Shown one piece after another: positions 47,267-56,542 of a DNA stretch of 64,000 nucleotides (position 1 is its first letter; the number at the start of each line of letters is the position of its first letter). The notes under the pieces are model-generated. The model did no database searches, was not told where the DNA came from, and saw nothing but the letters and a program-made list of their open reading frames with translations. The stretch is from Pseudobacteroides cellulosolvens ATCC 35603 = DSM 2933. Its GTDB lineage: Bacteria > Bacillota > Clostridia > Acetivibrionales > DSM-2933. Made by a program: the position numbers and the translations under genes. The stretch is taken from positions 2,461,501 to 2,525,500 of the forward strand of contig NZ_LGTC01000001.1 of assembly GCF_001262605.1 (NCBI RefSeq). The letters are read 5' to 3'.

Positions 47267-48307
47267 TTACGTAAGCCTTTCCACTAATTTCTTAACGTGA
47301 CTTTTAAAAGTAAAGAATAAATAAATTGACAGATACTGTTTTAGATAAATCAAGGTGATAATAATTTTATATTGAATTCCTAACTTAGGTTTAAATCTAA
47401 GACTATTCTGAACCTGATTATCTGTGATTATCTCTTTGATTTGGATTACTTTATTTCTGAACGAAAGTTTACTATTGTTATGAAATAGGTTATTTAAACA
47501 GCAAAAAATACTCCTAATATAGTAGAATCTTATATTAACCTCATTTTCCATTGACATTTTATCATTCTCATGCAAAAACTGATAAAGTTTAGAAAATAAT
47601 ATTTGTTGAATACTAAAAAAATCCTTTTTATAGTTTAGCATTAATGAACTTTGATTATGATTGATGTAATTGTAATAAACTTCTTTAGTTATATATATCC
47701 TCGAAGATTTATTAATCACTTCGAGATTGAATATCAAATCTTCGCCTATGCTTATATTCTCGGGAAAACTTAATCTATAACCTTTTATTAAACTGGCGGA
47801 ATATAATTTATTTACAGGCGAGTTAACAATTAAGTTATTTAAAAACTTACCAAAATTATTTACAAAATCATCCTTGGTAAATTGTCCCCAAAAAATTGGT
47901 TGGATTTCTTTTGAAAGAAATCTATTTTTGCCTCGTATTTGCTTAATTCTATATCCGCAAATAACCAAGTCAATATTTTTTCCCATTAATTGTACTAACC
48001 TTTTGGTCATATTTTCATCGATGGTATCGTCTGAGTCTACAAACTGAATAAAGCAACCTGTTGATACTTCAATCCCTTTGTTCCTTGCAGCAGACACCCC
48101 TTTATTTTGTGTATGTATAACCTTAATACGATTATCTATTGCACAAAAGTTGTCACAAATACTTCCGCTTTTATCCGTAGAACCATCATCAACTAGTATA
48201 ATTTCGATATTCTTATATGTTTGCTTTATTAAACTATTTATGCAGTTTTCAATATATTTTTCAACGTTATATACTGGTACAATAACCGAAACCATTCCTA
48301 CATCCAT
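47267..48307 (-). CDS. Family 2 glycosyltransferase
   Basis: This 346-aa GT-A glycosyltransferase has MVSVIVPVYNVEKYIENCIN, ILVDDGSTDKSGSICDNFC, GVSAARNKGIEVSTGCFIQF and the DXD site in VDSDDTIDENM. The start ATG at 48307 follows AGAGGTG. It overlaps the end of an upstream fragment in another frame. The N-terminal half is 40-50 percent alike, by eye, to the enzyme at 45782, so they belong to one subfamily with different acceptors. Confidence 0.9.
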   Translation of the reverse strand: MDVGMVSVIVPVYNVEKYIENCINSLIKQTYKNIEIILVDDGSTDKSGSICDNFCAIDNRIKVIHTQNKGVSAARNKGIEVSTGCFIQFVDSDDTIDENMTKRLVQLMGKNIDLVICGYRIKQIRGKNRFLSKEIQPIFWGQFTKDDFVNNFGKFLNNLIVNSPVNKLYSASLIKGYRLSFPENISIGEDLIFNLEVINKSSRIYITKEVYYNYINHNQSSLMLNYKKDFFSIQQILFSKLYQFLHENDKMSMENEVNIRFYYIRSIFCCLNNLFHNNSKLSFRNKVIQIKEIITDNQVQNSLRFKPKLGIQYKIIITLIYLKQYLSIYLFFTFKSHVKKLVERLT

Positions 48308-48489
48308 TTGAACACCTCTTTATACTTGATGAATTTATTGTATACATTTTTGTGCGAAATGTATCTAAAAAGCATAACAAAATAGGTAAACATCAGTTTG
48401 AATCTAAAGTTATTCCACTGAATAAACTCTTCATGGAAAAGCTTTAAAAATCTACCATTTTTAAAATAACTAGTTATTTTATCATAGAT
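48298..48489 (-). pseudogene. C-terminal fragment of a lost cluster gene
   Basis: An open stretch of 63 codons (IYDKITSYFKNGRFLKLFHE, EEFIQWNNFRFKLM, YKEVFKWM) without a start codon ends in TAG, overlapping the start of the next glycosyltransferase. It carries on from the 3' end of the sugar transferase in another frame. Its composition resembles glycosyltransferase C-termini. I infer a gene deleted between the sugar transferase and the glycosyltransferase at 47267. Confidence 0.55.
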
Positions 48490-49892
48490 TCAAAAGCCGA
48501 ATAATTTTTCAAGTTTGAAATATTAAGTTCCTTTAATGTATAATTATTGAGCTTGTCCTCTGAGAAACCTTTTGACGCTGCTTTCATAAACATAATTTTT
48601 ATTGTCTGGAAAAATATCTTCAAATCCATTAAGATAGAATAATTTTTAATATATAACAGATCAAACCTCAGTTTATCCCGCGGAGTTGTAGTATATTTGC
48701 CCATAACCTGAGCTAATCCGGTTATACCTGCTTTAACAGCCAGTCGGTATTCAAAGTTTGGAATATCTTTTGTAAACTGGTCAATAAAGAATTTACGTTC
48801 GGGCCTTGGTCCAACAATACTCATTTCTCCTTTTAATACATTAAAAAATTGAGGAAGTTCATCTATCCTTGTGGCCCTAAGGAAAGCCCCAATAGGTGTG
48901 ATTCTTGGGTCTCTTTCCGACGCAAGTACAGGGCCTGTCATTTGTTCTGCATTAATTACCATTGTACGAAATTTATACAAATTGAATTCCTTGTTCCAAC
49001 GAGTAGTCCTTTCCTGTGAAAAAATCACAGGTCCACCATCATATAATTTTATAATAATATATGTTAGAAGCATTATTGGTAAAGATATAATAATACAGAT
49101 TAAAGAAATAATAATGTCAGTAATACGTTTTATTAGCTGCTGTTCAACTGATAGCCCCAGTTTATCTACGCAAAATACCGGTAAATCATCAAATTGAGTA
49201 AGCCGGGCATTAAACATAGCAATTTCAAAAAGTTCAGGAATTATATAGACATTTTTGTTTAAAGCCATACATTTTGTGAGGATCTCTTCCTTTTGGATAT
49301 TGCTTAGTTCTGGGCTTATAATTACTGCATCAACATTTTGTATTTCATCGTTGCAAAAATCTTTTTCAATATTTATGAGGCATTTCACTTTAAGCCTGCT
49401 CAATCCCTTTTCCAAAGCCTTTATAGCCACTGCAAGAGTTTCTTCCCCAACTCCAATAATAGCTACATCCTTAGGTTTATTAAATATAGGAAATGTCTTA
49501 AAAACCACCATCTTCCATATAAGTAGTAAAACAATTTGAAATATAAATGCAATTACAAAAGTAATTCTCGGTACATTAAATCCCTTTACAAAAAAAATCA
49601 TAGCCACAGATGATAGATCTACAAAAAAGGCAGACAGAACTACTGAAAAGATTGTGTCTATAAAAGGTTTTTCTCCACACTTGAACACACCATAAACACT
49701 AAAGAAAATAAAGGAAGCCAAAGCAACCAGAGGTATTACTTCAAAATAAGGTTTGATATTTATAAACTCAATCCCAAAAAAGTAGTTATACACAATATAC
49801 GCCAGATTGAATCCCAAACAAACAAGTGTAACATCGATAAAAGCCTGCACTGAAGAAAAAATTCTGCTGTCCCTCTTCATGCTTCTTCTCAT
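48474..49892 (-). CDS. Polyprenyl-phosphate sugar-1-phosphate transferase (WbaP/WcaJ type)
   Basis: This enzyme starts synthesis of the repeat unit by moving a sugar-1-phosphate onto undecaprenyl phosphate. It is 472 aa. The N-terminal half has four or five membrane helices and a CoA-binding-like domain (VAIIGVGEETLAVAIKALEK). The C-terminal catalytic domain begins KRITDIIISLICIIISLPIM and holds KFRTMVINAEQ, TRIDELPQFFNVLKGEMSIV, GPRPE and KAGITGLAQVMG. The start ATG follows GGAGGTGAT. The sugar is likely Gal, Glc or GalNAc. Confidence 0.93.
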   Translation of the reverse strand: MRRSMKRDSRIFSSVQAFIDVTLVCLGFNLAYIVYNYFFGIEFINIKPYFEVIPLVALASFIFFSVYGVFKCGEKPFIDTIFSVVLSAFFVDLSSVAMIFFVKGFNVPRITFVIAFIFQIVLLLIWKMVVFKTFPIFNKPKDVAIIGVGEETLAVAIKALEKGLSRLKVKCLINIEKDFCNDEIQNVDAVIISPELSNIQKEEILTKCMALNKNVYIIPELFEIAMFNARLTQFDDLPVFCVDKLGLSVEQQLIKRITDIIISLICIIISLPIMLLTYIIIKLYDGGPVIFSQERTTRWNKEFNLYKFRTMVINAEQMTGPVLASERDPRITPIGAFLRATRIDELPQFFNVLKGEMSIVGPRPERKFFIDQFTKDIPNFEYRLAVKAGITGLAQVMGKYTTTPRDKLRFDLLYIKNYSILMDLKIFFQTIKIMFMKAASKGFSEDKLNNYTLKELNISNLKNYSAFESMIK

Positions 49893-49939
49893 CGTATCAC
49901 CTCCAATGGTATATTAATTCTGTATTTGTAGATTTTTTA

Positions 49940-50809
49940 TCAGTTATTTGTATTTACTGCATTAACCTGATCATTAAGATTTCGTTTTTCCCTTAAAAAA
50001 AGACTGTATACCAATTTTCTCAAGCTTACCGGAAGTAATCTTACCAAACCACGTGTTACGATATTGTACGTGAGTTCTAAAACTGAAATAAAATTGAGCT
50101 TTAATAATTCTTTTTGAAATCTTACCTCATTTATAAATACATTAAAGCCTCCCCTTCTTTTAAACATTGATGTACCAGTCCTTACATAAACCAAAACCTC
50201 AGGAATATTAACAGCTTTATGATTTTGAATAAGCATTCTAACCCATAAATAATAATCCTCGTACCATAAAAAACTCTTGTAATTTCCTGCTATTATAACA
50301 GCACTTTTCCTGAACATTACAGTTTGGTGATTAAAGGGATTTCTATATCTTGCTTTAGTTGCTATATCACCAAATTCGCAAGGAACTTTTCTAATAGACG
50401 TTATTTCATCAATCCTATTTTCAAATTCTGCAATAAATGACCCTGTAATATCAATTGAAGTATCTTTCTGCAAAACGCTCATCTGCTTTTCAAACCGAAG
50501 AGGCAAGCAAACATCATCTGAATCCATACGTGCAACTATTTCATATGTACAATGTAGTAAACCGATTCTTAAAGCCTCCCCTAAACCTACATTCTTTTCT
50601 AACGCTATAATTCTAAATATGTGTGGATATCGGCTTGAAAATTGACTGATTACTTCCTCAAGTTCGTTTGTAAGTTCTCCATCCTTTACTAATACTACTT
50701 CACTTGGCCTCAAGGTTTGTTCAAAAACGCTGTTTAGTGACTGTTTCAAAAAATCCGGGTTTTCCTTATAGTAAATTGATATAAGTACCGAAAATGTATT
50801 ATCCTTCAT
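49940..50809 (-). CDS. Family 2 glycosyltransferase (amylovoran/EpsE-like)
   Basis: This 289-aa GT-A enzyme has FSVLISIYYKENPDFLKQSL, EVVLVKDGELTNELEEVI, NVGLGEALRIGLLHCTYEIV and the metal site ARMDSDDVCLPLRFEKQ. The acceptor region contains the usual YEDYYLWVRM. It probably adds the second or a later sugar to the lipid carrier. It lies 52 bp after the preceding GT gene and 47 bp before the sugar transferase. Confidence 0.88.
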   Translation of the reverse strand: MKDNTFSVLISIYYKENPDFLKQSLNSVFEQTLRPSEVVLVKDGELTNELEEVISQFSSRYPHIFRIIALEKNVGLGEALRIGLLHCTYEIVARMDSDDVCLPLRFEKQMSVLQKDTSIDITGSFIAEFENRIDEITSIRKVPCEFGDIATKARYRNPFNHQTVMFRKSAVIIAGNYKSFLWYEDYYLWVRMLIQNHKAVNIPEVLVYVRTGTSMFKRRGGFNVFINEVRFQKELLKLNFISVLELTYNIVTRGLVRLLPVSLRKLVYSLFLREKRNLNDQVNAVNTNN

Positions 50810-50861
50810 AGTCTTCCCACCTTTTTTATCTTTAAAGACAAACTATCAATTCACTAAACCT

Positions 50862-51977
50862 CTACGCTTTGATATAAAATTCCTCTAGATTACTTACTTC
50901 TGACTTAATTTCATAACCGCTTTCTTCTATTTCTTTTTGGCAATTCTTTCTGTTATACCCGTTATAATATTTTAATATCTCGTCTGCCCAATATTCTGTG
51001 GAATTCTCCAGCGAAATAAAAGTGACCAAATCAGTAATTTTGGCTTCAGAAGGTATACTACTAGAAGCAAAACATTTTAATCCTGCAGCCTGTGCTTCTA
51101 TTAATACTATACCAAGACCTTCATAGAGTGACGGTAGAACAAATACATCCATCCCTTGAAGAAGTAAAGGGATGTCCGATCGCACACCCATAAATATTAC
51201 ATTTTTATCTAATTTCATCTCGTGCACCTTTTGTTTTACTTCTTCCTCTAAAGGCCCTTTACCAATAAGCAATAATACTGAGTTACTCTTTCGGTTTACT
51301 ATCTTTCTAAAGATATTAAGTAAATATTTATGGTTTTTTTGAGTTTCAAATCGTCCAATGTGACCAATTACAAATTTCCCTTCCAACTCCAAAACCTGTC
51401 TGATCATCTCTCTGTCTTTTTCATTATAAATAAATTCAGATGAATCAATAGCATTATTCAATACATTGTAACCTCTTGTGTTTATGATCTTTTCGCCAAA
51501 ATAAAATTTTGCAGCAGCATCTGAACACGAAAAAAGCCTATCGGTATACTTGAGCATTAATTTCTTTGATTCTTTCTCTATAAATCCTTTTATATTTCGA
51601 GGAACATTAGTATTATGAGCATGTGCTATACAACACTTCACACCATATTTTTTTGCAATTTTTAAATACATAAATGCTGTTGAAGTTAGATGCCCGTGAA
51701 CAATCTTGTACTCAGAATGCTCTTTAAAAAAATGTTCTAATGATTTTCTATAAATAAAATAGTTATGGGGAACCGTTTTCGGCATAATAAAAATCTTGCC
51801 CCCAAGACGTATTATTTCTTCGTCATAAGCCCCAGGTTCGTTGTAATGCACCAGAAAATCAAATTGCACCTTGGATCTGTCTATATTACGATAATAGTTC
51901 ATAATCATCGTTTCCATCCCACCACGATTCATTTTTCCAACAACATGCAAAACTCGAACAGGCTCTATAATACTCAC
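50862..51977 (-). CDS. Family 4 glycosyltransferase (EpsF-like)
   Basis: The 371-aa GT-B glycosyltransferase has VLHVVGKMNRGGMETMIMNY at the N-terminus, HAHNTNVPRNIKG, and the C-terminal donor site FVIGHIGRFETQKNHKYLLN with PSLYEGLGIVLIEAQAAGLK. The apparent start is GTG at 51977, placed almost directly on the purine-rich AAAAGGGA, so the true start could be a rare codon slightly further in. Just upstream (51999-52006) is a run of eight G's on the plus strand. Confidence 0.87.
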   Translation of the reverse strand: MSIIEPVRVLHVVGKMNRGGMETMIMNYYRNIDRSKVQFDFLVHYNEPGAYDEEIIRLGGKIFIMPKTVPHNYFIYRKSLEHFFKEHSEYKIVHGHLTSTAFMYLKIAKKYGVKCCIAHAHNTNVPRNIKGFIEKESKKLMLKYTDRLFSCSDAAAKFYFGEKIINTRGYNVLNNAIDSSEFIYNEKDREMIRQVLELEGKFVIGHIGRFETQKNHKYLLNIFRKIVNRKSNSVLLLIGKGPLEEEVKQKVHEMKLDKNVIFMGVRSDIPLLLQGMDVFVLPSLYEGLGIVLIEAQAAGLKCFASSSIPSEAKITDLVTFISLENSTEYWADEILKYYNGYNRKNCQKEIEESGYEIKSEVSNLEEFYIKA

Positions 51978-52011
51978 TCCCTTTTATTTACTTTATGTGG
52001 GGGGGGTAAAA

Positions 52012-53112
52012 TTACCCAACAATCTCTCCAATATGCTTGAGATATAGGTTAAAACGTTTATCCCAGGTGTTCCCCGCAAGTAACTGATCAATATTTTCAA
52101 AATTCAATTTATAATCTATTAACTTAGCTTCAGATTCTATAAAAATAAATTTATCGTTTTTATATCGTTTTACCTCGGGAATTGGCGTGGAAATCACTGG
52201 TACACCAGCACCTAAATATTCAAAAAGTTTTGTGGGGTTTACACCTTTGGTGAACTCGTTAATTTTATATGGTATAAGCCCATAATCGATTTGTTTGAGG
52301 TATTTTGGTAATTCACTTTTAGGCACCTGTCCTATCATTTGAACATTGGAATAGTTGAATAACTTTTCTGCCGTCTTATCTACAATTCCACCAACTATCA
52401 CAAATTCCAAATGTTGATTAATTTCTATCAATTTAAACAAGTAGTCATAATCTATACAATAATGTAAATTACCTATATAACCAATTTTTGTGGGGACATT
52501 ACTTGATTTATCTTCTTTAGCTTTAATCAAATTGTGGTCATAGCCCTGTGGAATATAGAAAATTTTCTTAGCTGAAGTTTTATAATCATCATAAGTTGCC
52601 ATATTGTCTACAATTACAACATCGGCTTCAGAAACTGCCTGTTTTTCCAACTGACGCATTTGACTGCTAATCTTCATATTGCTCTGACGTCTCTCTGCCA
52701 AATCTATAATTTTAAATTTTGATTTCTTAAAAAATCTATATATTGTTGGATTTATATATGTTGACCAAAAAAAGTTATTATCTGAAAGCTTAATTTTTCG
52801 TTTTAACAATTTATAATTCATAACAGAAGAAATAAGGTCAAATCTATGTATATACAGGGAATCAATAAACTTCATATTTGGATGCACTGCATTCCTATTA
52901 TTTGTAGATACCTTTTTTTTGTGTCGTTCCAATACTTTGTTAAAAAACTCTTTTGAGAAAAAATTATAGCTAACAAGACCCAATGGAGAAAAAATATTGA
53001 TTTCTCTATCAATTTCTTTTGCAAACCTATAGATCAGTTCATGCTGTCTTTCCCATGTATGAGACCACTGCTGGGCAGGAAAAAAAGTAAAACTTTCGTA
53101 CTGCCTAAACAT
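52012..53112 (-). CDS. GT-B glycosyltransferase
   Basis: The 366-aa protein has a diverged N-terminal half (FPAQQWSHTWERQHELIYRF) and a clear donor-binding C-terminal half (TKIGYIGNLHYCIDYDYLFK, VKGxNPTKLFEYLGAGVPVIS-type motif read as GVNPTKLFEYLGAGVPVI). It is most like glycosyltransferases of exopolysaccharide clusters that use nucleoside-diphosphate sugars. The sugar is unknown. It starts at ATG after GAGGTGG, 24 bp behind the polymerase gene. Confidence 0.8.
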   Translation of the reverse strand: MFRQYESFTFFPAQQWSHTWERQHELIYRFAKEIDREINIFSPLGLVSYNFFSKEFFNKVLERHKKKVSTNNRNAVHPNMKFIDSLYIHRFDLISSVMNYKLLKRKIKLSDNNFFWSTYINPTIYRFFKKSKFKIIDLAERRQSNMKISSQMRQLEKQAVSEADVVIVDNMATYDDYKTSAKKIFYIPQGYDHNLIKAKEDKSSNVPTKIGYIGNLHYCIDYDYLFKLIEINQHLEFVIVGGIVDKTAEKLFNYSNVQMIGQVPKSELPKYLKQIDYGLIPYKINEFTKGVNPTKLFEYLGAGVPVISTPIPEVKRYKNDKFIFIESEAKLIDYKLNFENIDQLLAGNTWDKRFNLYLKHIGEIVG

Positions 53113-53136
53113 ATATAACCACCTCTTAGTGAGTTA

Positions 53137-54309
53137 TTAAAAGTTACTAACTGATTTTACCGATAAATTCTTTGAAATTCTTCTTTGTCTTAAGAACTTT
53201 GATATTAATACAAATCCATTCTGAGGCCTACTCGAAATAATATAAATTAAACCATACATCACATAAAGGTAAGATACAGCATGACCAGCAAGTGACATTC
53301 CATTTATAAGAAAAGGTACCATTACAACTAAGGCTTCAAAACTGGACTTTCTTAATATTTGTATCCAAAAAATACTTAAGAACAGTAATCCAACAACTCC
53401 TGACTCAATTAAAAATGCAATAATAAAGTTATGAGCACCTATACCAAAATACTGAACCGTATTGCCAAATCCTACTCCAAATAGAATATTGGTAACACTG
53501 GCATTTTTGTAAAAGTCAAAAGTTTTCTCGATAATATAAAATTTCGAAACAAAACTTCCATCTTTTGCAAAAAGCGTAAATACTAACAATGCAGCTAGTG
53601 CTAATATATTTATGGATACAAGATACATATATATCCTTTGTCCCTTTCTCATACTTCTGATGATTAAATTAAACCTGAATATAACCCAGAATACCAGTAA
53701 TGCAACTATTGAAGCTCTTGAAGCTGTTAAAAAGCATAATACTAATAGTAAAAAAAGTGTTTTAAAAGACCTTTTTCCTGTTTTATGGTCAATATATAAA
53801 AGAAAAAAAAACATGGTTACAATAAATATTCCAACGAAATTTGAATCCTGATACATTATGCTATTAAATTTATATGCATAAAATTTTAAGTCTTCATTAT
53901 TCATTGCTTTTTCACTGTAATTGAATACTGGATGAGTGATTCTCCAAAAAGCTTCTACCATCAGTAACAGTATAGAACATATGAAAAATCGGCTAATAAT
54001 TATATACATTTTGGATACATCCATGCAATAACAAACGATAATAGTTAAAATCAAATACAGTATTGAAATAATCACATTAAGAATTACATTAAATTCTCCA
54101 CCAACAAGTGCTTGGCTTATAAATAAATATATTATGTATGCAAATGATAAGCTAATAATTGAATTTTTAGGAAACTTACCAATTAATATAAATATAAACA
54201 CAGAAATAAAAATTGCAGCACAAAAAGCAAAATATATAGGACTTAAGGCCAATTTAGTTATATAAAAACCTGAAAAAACAATTATAATATTAGCTACAAG
54301 ATATCTCAT
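53137..54309 (-). CDS. Wzy/O-antigen-ligase-like polysaccharide polymerase
   Basis: The 390-aa membrane protein has about 10-11 hydrophobic segments and one large outer loop between late helices, with the small signature FGVGFGNTVQYFGIGAHNFI (the H-N/F of the Wzy_C/WaaL fold). It should polymerise flipped repeat units on the outer face. Other proteins of this fold attach glycans to lipid or protein, but the surrounding Wzx and Wzz-like genes favour polymerase. Confidence 0.82.
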   Translation of the reverse strand: MRYLVANIIIVFSGFYITKLALSPIYFAFCAAIFISVFIFILIGKFPKNSIISLSFAYIIYLFISQALVGGEFNVILNVIISILYLILTIIVCYCMDVSKMYIIISRFFICSILLLMVEAFWRITHPVFNYSEKAMNNEDLKFYAYKFNSIMYQDSNFVGIFIVTMFFFLLYIDHKTGKRSFKTLFLLLVLCFLTASRASIVALLVFWVIFRFNLIIRSMRKGQRIYMYLVSINILALAALLVFTLFAKDGSFVSKFYIIEKTFDFYKNASVTNILFGVGFGNTVQYFGIGAHNFIIAFLIESGVVGLLFLSIFWIQILRKSSFEALVVMVPFLINGMSLAGHAVSYLYVMYGLIYIISSRPQNGFVLISKFLRQRRISKNLSVKSVSNF

Positions 54310-54353
54310 TTAATTTATCTGCTCCTAAATAATAACTATACTATTTTGCTATT

Positions 54354-55805
54354 TTACTCCGTCTCTACTATATTATCCTTACTATAGTTTCTTTTCCAAT
54401 ACTCCATAAAAAAGACTACCACTAAACTCAAGATTAAAGCTGCTGCAAAAGCAATTAACAATTGAAATTTATATGAAAAACTAACATTTTGTGCAGTTGT
54501 AATCACTTTTATTGCATCAAATATAAAATATTTATTATAGTATTCATCAACTGTATCATTTGTAATATCAACCCAATTTTTTAATTTATCCGCAACATCC
54601 GGAATCATTTTTATTACCTGTTTCTCTGCGATAACCTTTTGAGATTGTGTAACACTGTCACTTTTAAATTTTTCTATTTCCTTTTGGTAATACTCAATAT
54701 CGTGTTGAGCATTTTTAGATTCTACGCCGGAATTAGTATACCTTTCGGCAAGCTGGTTATAATAATCATCTGTTTTGTTAAATTCAAACATTCCTGTTTC
54801 ACTATTCATATCTGCCGAACCAGGGAGCATCACCAAATTTTTATCCTTCTGGTATTTTCCCAACATATCAGATACAATTTTGGCTTCATCATCCTTTTTA
54901 TTCTTCAGAAGCTCATTTTGCTTAATTCGATATTCATAAAGTTTTATAAGGTTATCCTTGTCTTTTGTAAGGTTATATGCCCCGATGATTGCATCCAATC
55001 TACCTATATCTGTTTTGTCTATAACATCAATGGTACCGATAATATCCGAAAATGATACGCCATGTTTTGTACTTCTGAAAATATCCCCATTCCTTTGTTT
55101 TAACTTTGCTGTGAGATAGTTTTCAAGTATATTAATCTGGTTATGCATAACCGCTGTTATTTCGGGATAATCATATTCATCATATTTTATTTTTCCGATA
55201 GAATTCGCAATTGCATTTCTGTCTGTGTATGTTTGAAAGAAATAATTTGCGTATTCATGTATAACCTCATCCAGTATACTTTTAGCTGTGCTTACGCTTA
55301 TTTTTGAGTTTTTACTAACGTTGAAACTAACAATATATGTATTCGGGTAATAGACAAAATCTTGTTGATCCTTAATATTTTCACTTTTTGCTTGTTGAAT
55401 TTTTTTTATTTTTTCAGAAATATCACCTGGAATAATAGGCTGTATATCTATGTTTGGCACTATGTTTCCGATATTTATACCTTTTTTATCTAATCCAATT
55501 TTTTTAATAACTTCATTTATAATAGAAGGTGACTTGATTATACTAACATCAAAATTCTTTCCATTAGGGTCCACTCCTTTTTCTATACCTTCAAAATTAA
55601 ATGATATAATTGTCTTAGCAACAATTGGAGCAGTAAATTTTAAGTACCCAAAGACAACTGAAGGTATTAGAATAACAGCTACCACAATTATCCACTTACC
55701 TTTTAGAATGGTATTAATTATATCCCTTAAAGATATTTCCCCATCATCCTTTTGCTCAGTCTTTAAAATCAATTCAATTTTATCTTTTGAATTATTTATG
55801 TCCAT
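54354..55805 (-). CDS. Wzz-like chain-length determinant
   Basis: The 483-aa protein has an N-terminal helix KWIIVVAVILIPSVVFGYLK (about residues 39-58) and a C-terminal helix LLIAFAAALILSLVVVFFME (about 450-470). Between them is a long, coiled-coil-rich extracellular part (YNQLAERYTNSGVESKNAQH). This is the layout of polysaccharide copolymerases. No tyrosine kinase domain follows in the same chain, and no CpsD-like kinase or phosphatase gene is present nearby, so chain length control may use a kinase elsewhere. Confidence 0.8.
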   Translation of the reverse strand: MDINNSKDKIELILKTEQKDDGEISLRDIINTILKGKWIIVVAVILIPSVVFGYLKFTAPIVAKTIISFNFEGIEKGVDPNGKNFDVSIIKSPSIINEVIKKIGLDKKGINIGNIVPNIDIQPIIPGDISEKIKKIQQAKSENIKDQQDFVYYPNTYIVSFNVSKNSKISVSTAKSILDEVIHEYANYFFQTYTDRNAIANSIGKIKYDEYDYPEITAVMHNQINILENYLTAKLKQRNGDIFRSTKHGVSFSDIIGTIDVIDKTDIGRLDAIIGAYNLTKDKDNLIKLYEYRIKQNELLKNKKDDEAKIVSDMLGKYQKDKNLVMLPGSADMNSETGMFEFNKTDDYYNQLAERYTNSGVESKNAQHDIEYYQKEIEKFKSDSVTQSQKVIAEKQVIKMIPDVADKLKNWVDITNDTVDEYYNKYFIFDAIKVITTAQNVSFSYKFQLLIAFAAALILSLVVVFFMEYWKRNYSKDNIVETE

Positions 55806-55826
55806 TTTCTTCCCCCATTTGATATA

Positions 55827-56444
55827 TTATTTCATATATCTTTTATAAATTTCCTTAATCTCATTTACTTCTTTCTCGGTCAAGCGTGAATAAACAATAT
55901 TCTTTGCCCTTTGTTTTTCTTCTTCTGTTATACCACTCGTAATCATCCCTTTTAATTCATTTATATCATTAATTTCTAATTTACTTATAAGCATCAAGCT
56001 GACCTTCATTCTATCTGAAAAAGTAACACTATTCTTTATTTCTTTTAATTTTTTAACAGATATCACTTGTGCTTTGGTTGTTTGTTGCTTGGTATCATTT
56101 GTATCCCCTGTTTTTGGACTTGCATTTTTACTTGATGCATTATTACCGTTTTTACCAGATTGAGTTGAATTATTCAGAGGATGCCCATATTTACTTTTGC
56201 TGTCATCCTCCTTTTGCTCATCTGAAGAATTTTTGTTATTTTCTTCCTTACTACTATTTTTATTTAATTGCACTTGAATTTCATCATCGTTAATCAACTC
56301 ATACGTTCCTTTATTAAGCTCTTCTTCAATAGCTGCTTCAATGCCCATATCAATTACCTTATTACTTAAATTATACAAAAATACACATGAGGATATTAAA
56401 ATGATTAAAATAACTGCCGCACAAATAAAAAATACTTTTTTCAT
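55827..56444 (-). CDS. Membrane-anchored hypothetical protein
   Basis: The 205-aa protein has one N-terminal hydrophobic segment (FFICAAVILIILISSCVFLY). It may be a signal-anchor, or a lipoprotein if the Cys after ISS is used. A low-complexity Asn/Ser/Lys-rich outer stretch (about residues 65-125) follows, then a helical C-terminal domain (MKVSLMLISKLEINDINELK, TEKEVNEIKEIYKRYM). No family is recognised. It lies 21 bp before the Wzz-like gene, so it probably works in the same export machinery. Confidence 0.65.
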   Translation of the reverse strand: MKKVFFICAAVILIILISSCVFLYNLSNKVIDMGIEAAIEEELNKGTYELINDDEIQVQLNKNSSKEENNKNSSDEQKEDDSKSKYGHPLNNSTQSGKNGNNASSKNASPKTGDTNDTKQQTTKAQVISVKKLKEIKNSVTFSDRMKVSLMLISKLEINDINELKGMITSGITEEEKQRAKNIVYSRLTEKEVNEIKEIYKRYMK

Positions 56445-56503
56445 AGTTGCACCATCCCCTAAATATTCTCTTCCCCATGAGGTAATTCTAGATTAGTGAG
56501 TTT

Positions 56504-56535
56504 AAAGACGGGCAGATTTGCATCTGCCCATCTTT
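56504..56535 (-). terminator. Terminator of the SLH protein gene
   Basis: A 14-bp stem (AAAGATGGGCAGAT with ATCTGCCCGTCTTT in the minus-strand transcript, 4-nt loop GCAA) sits 8 bp after the SLH stop. The U-run is short, so some read-through into the polysaccharide genes is possible. Confidence 0.75.
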
Positions 56536-56542
56536 GAAACTA

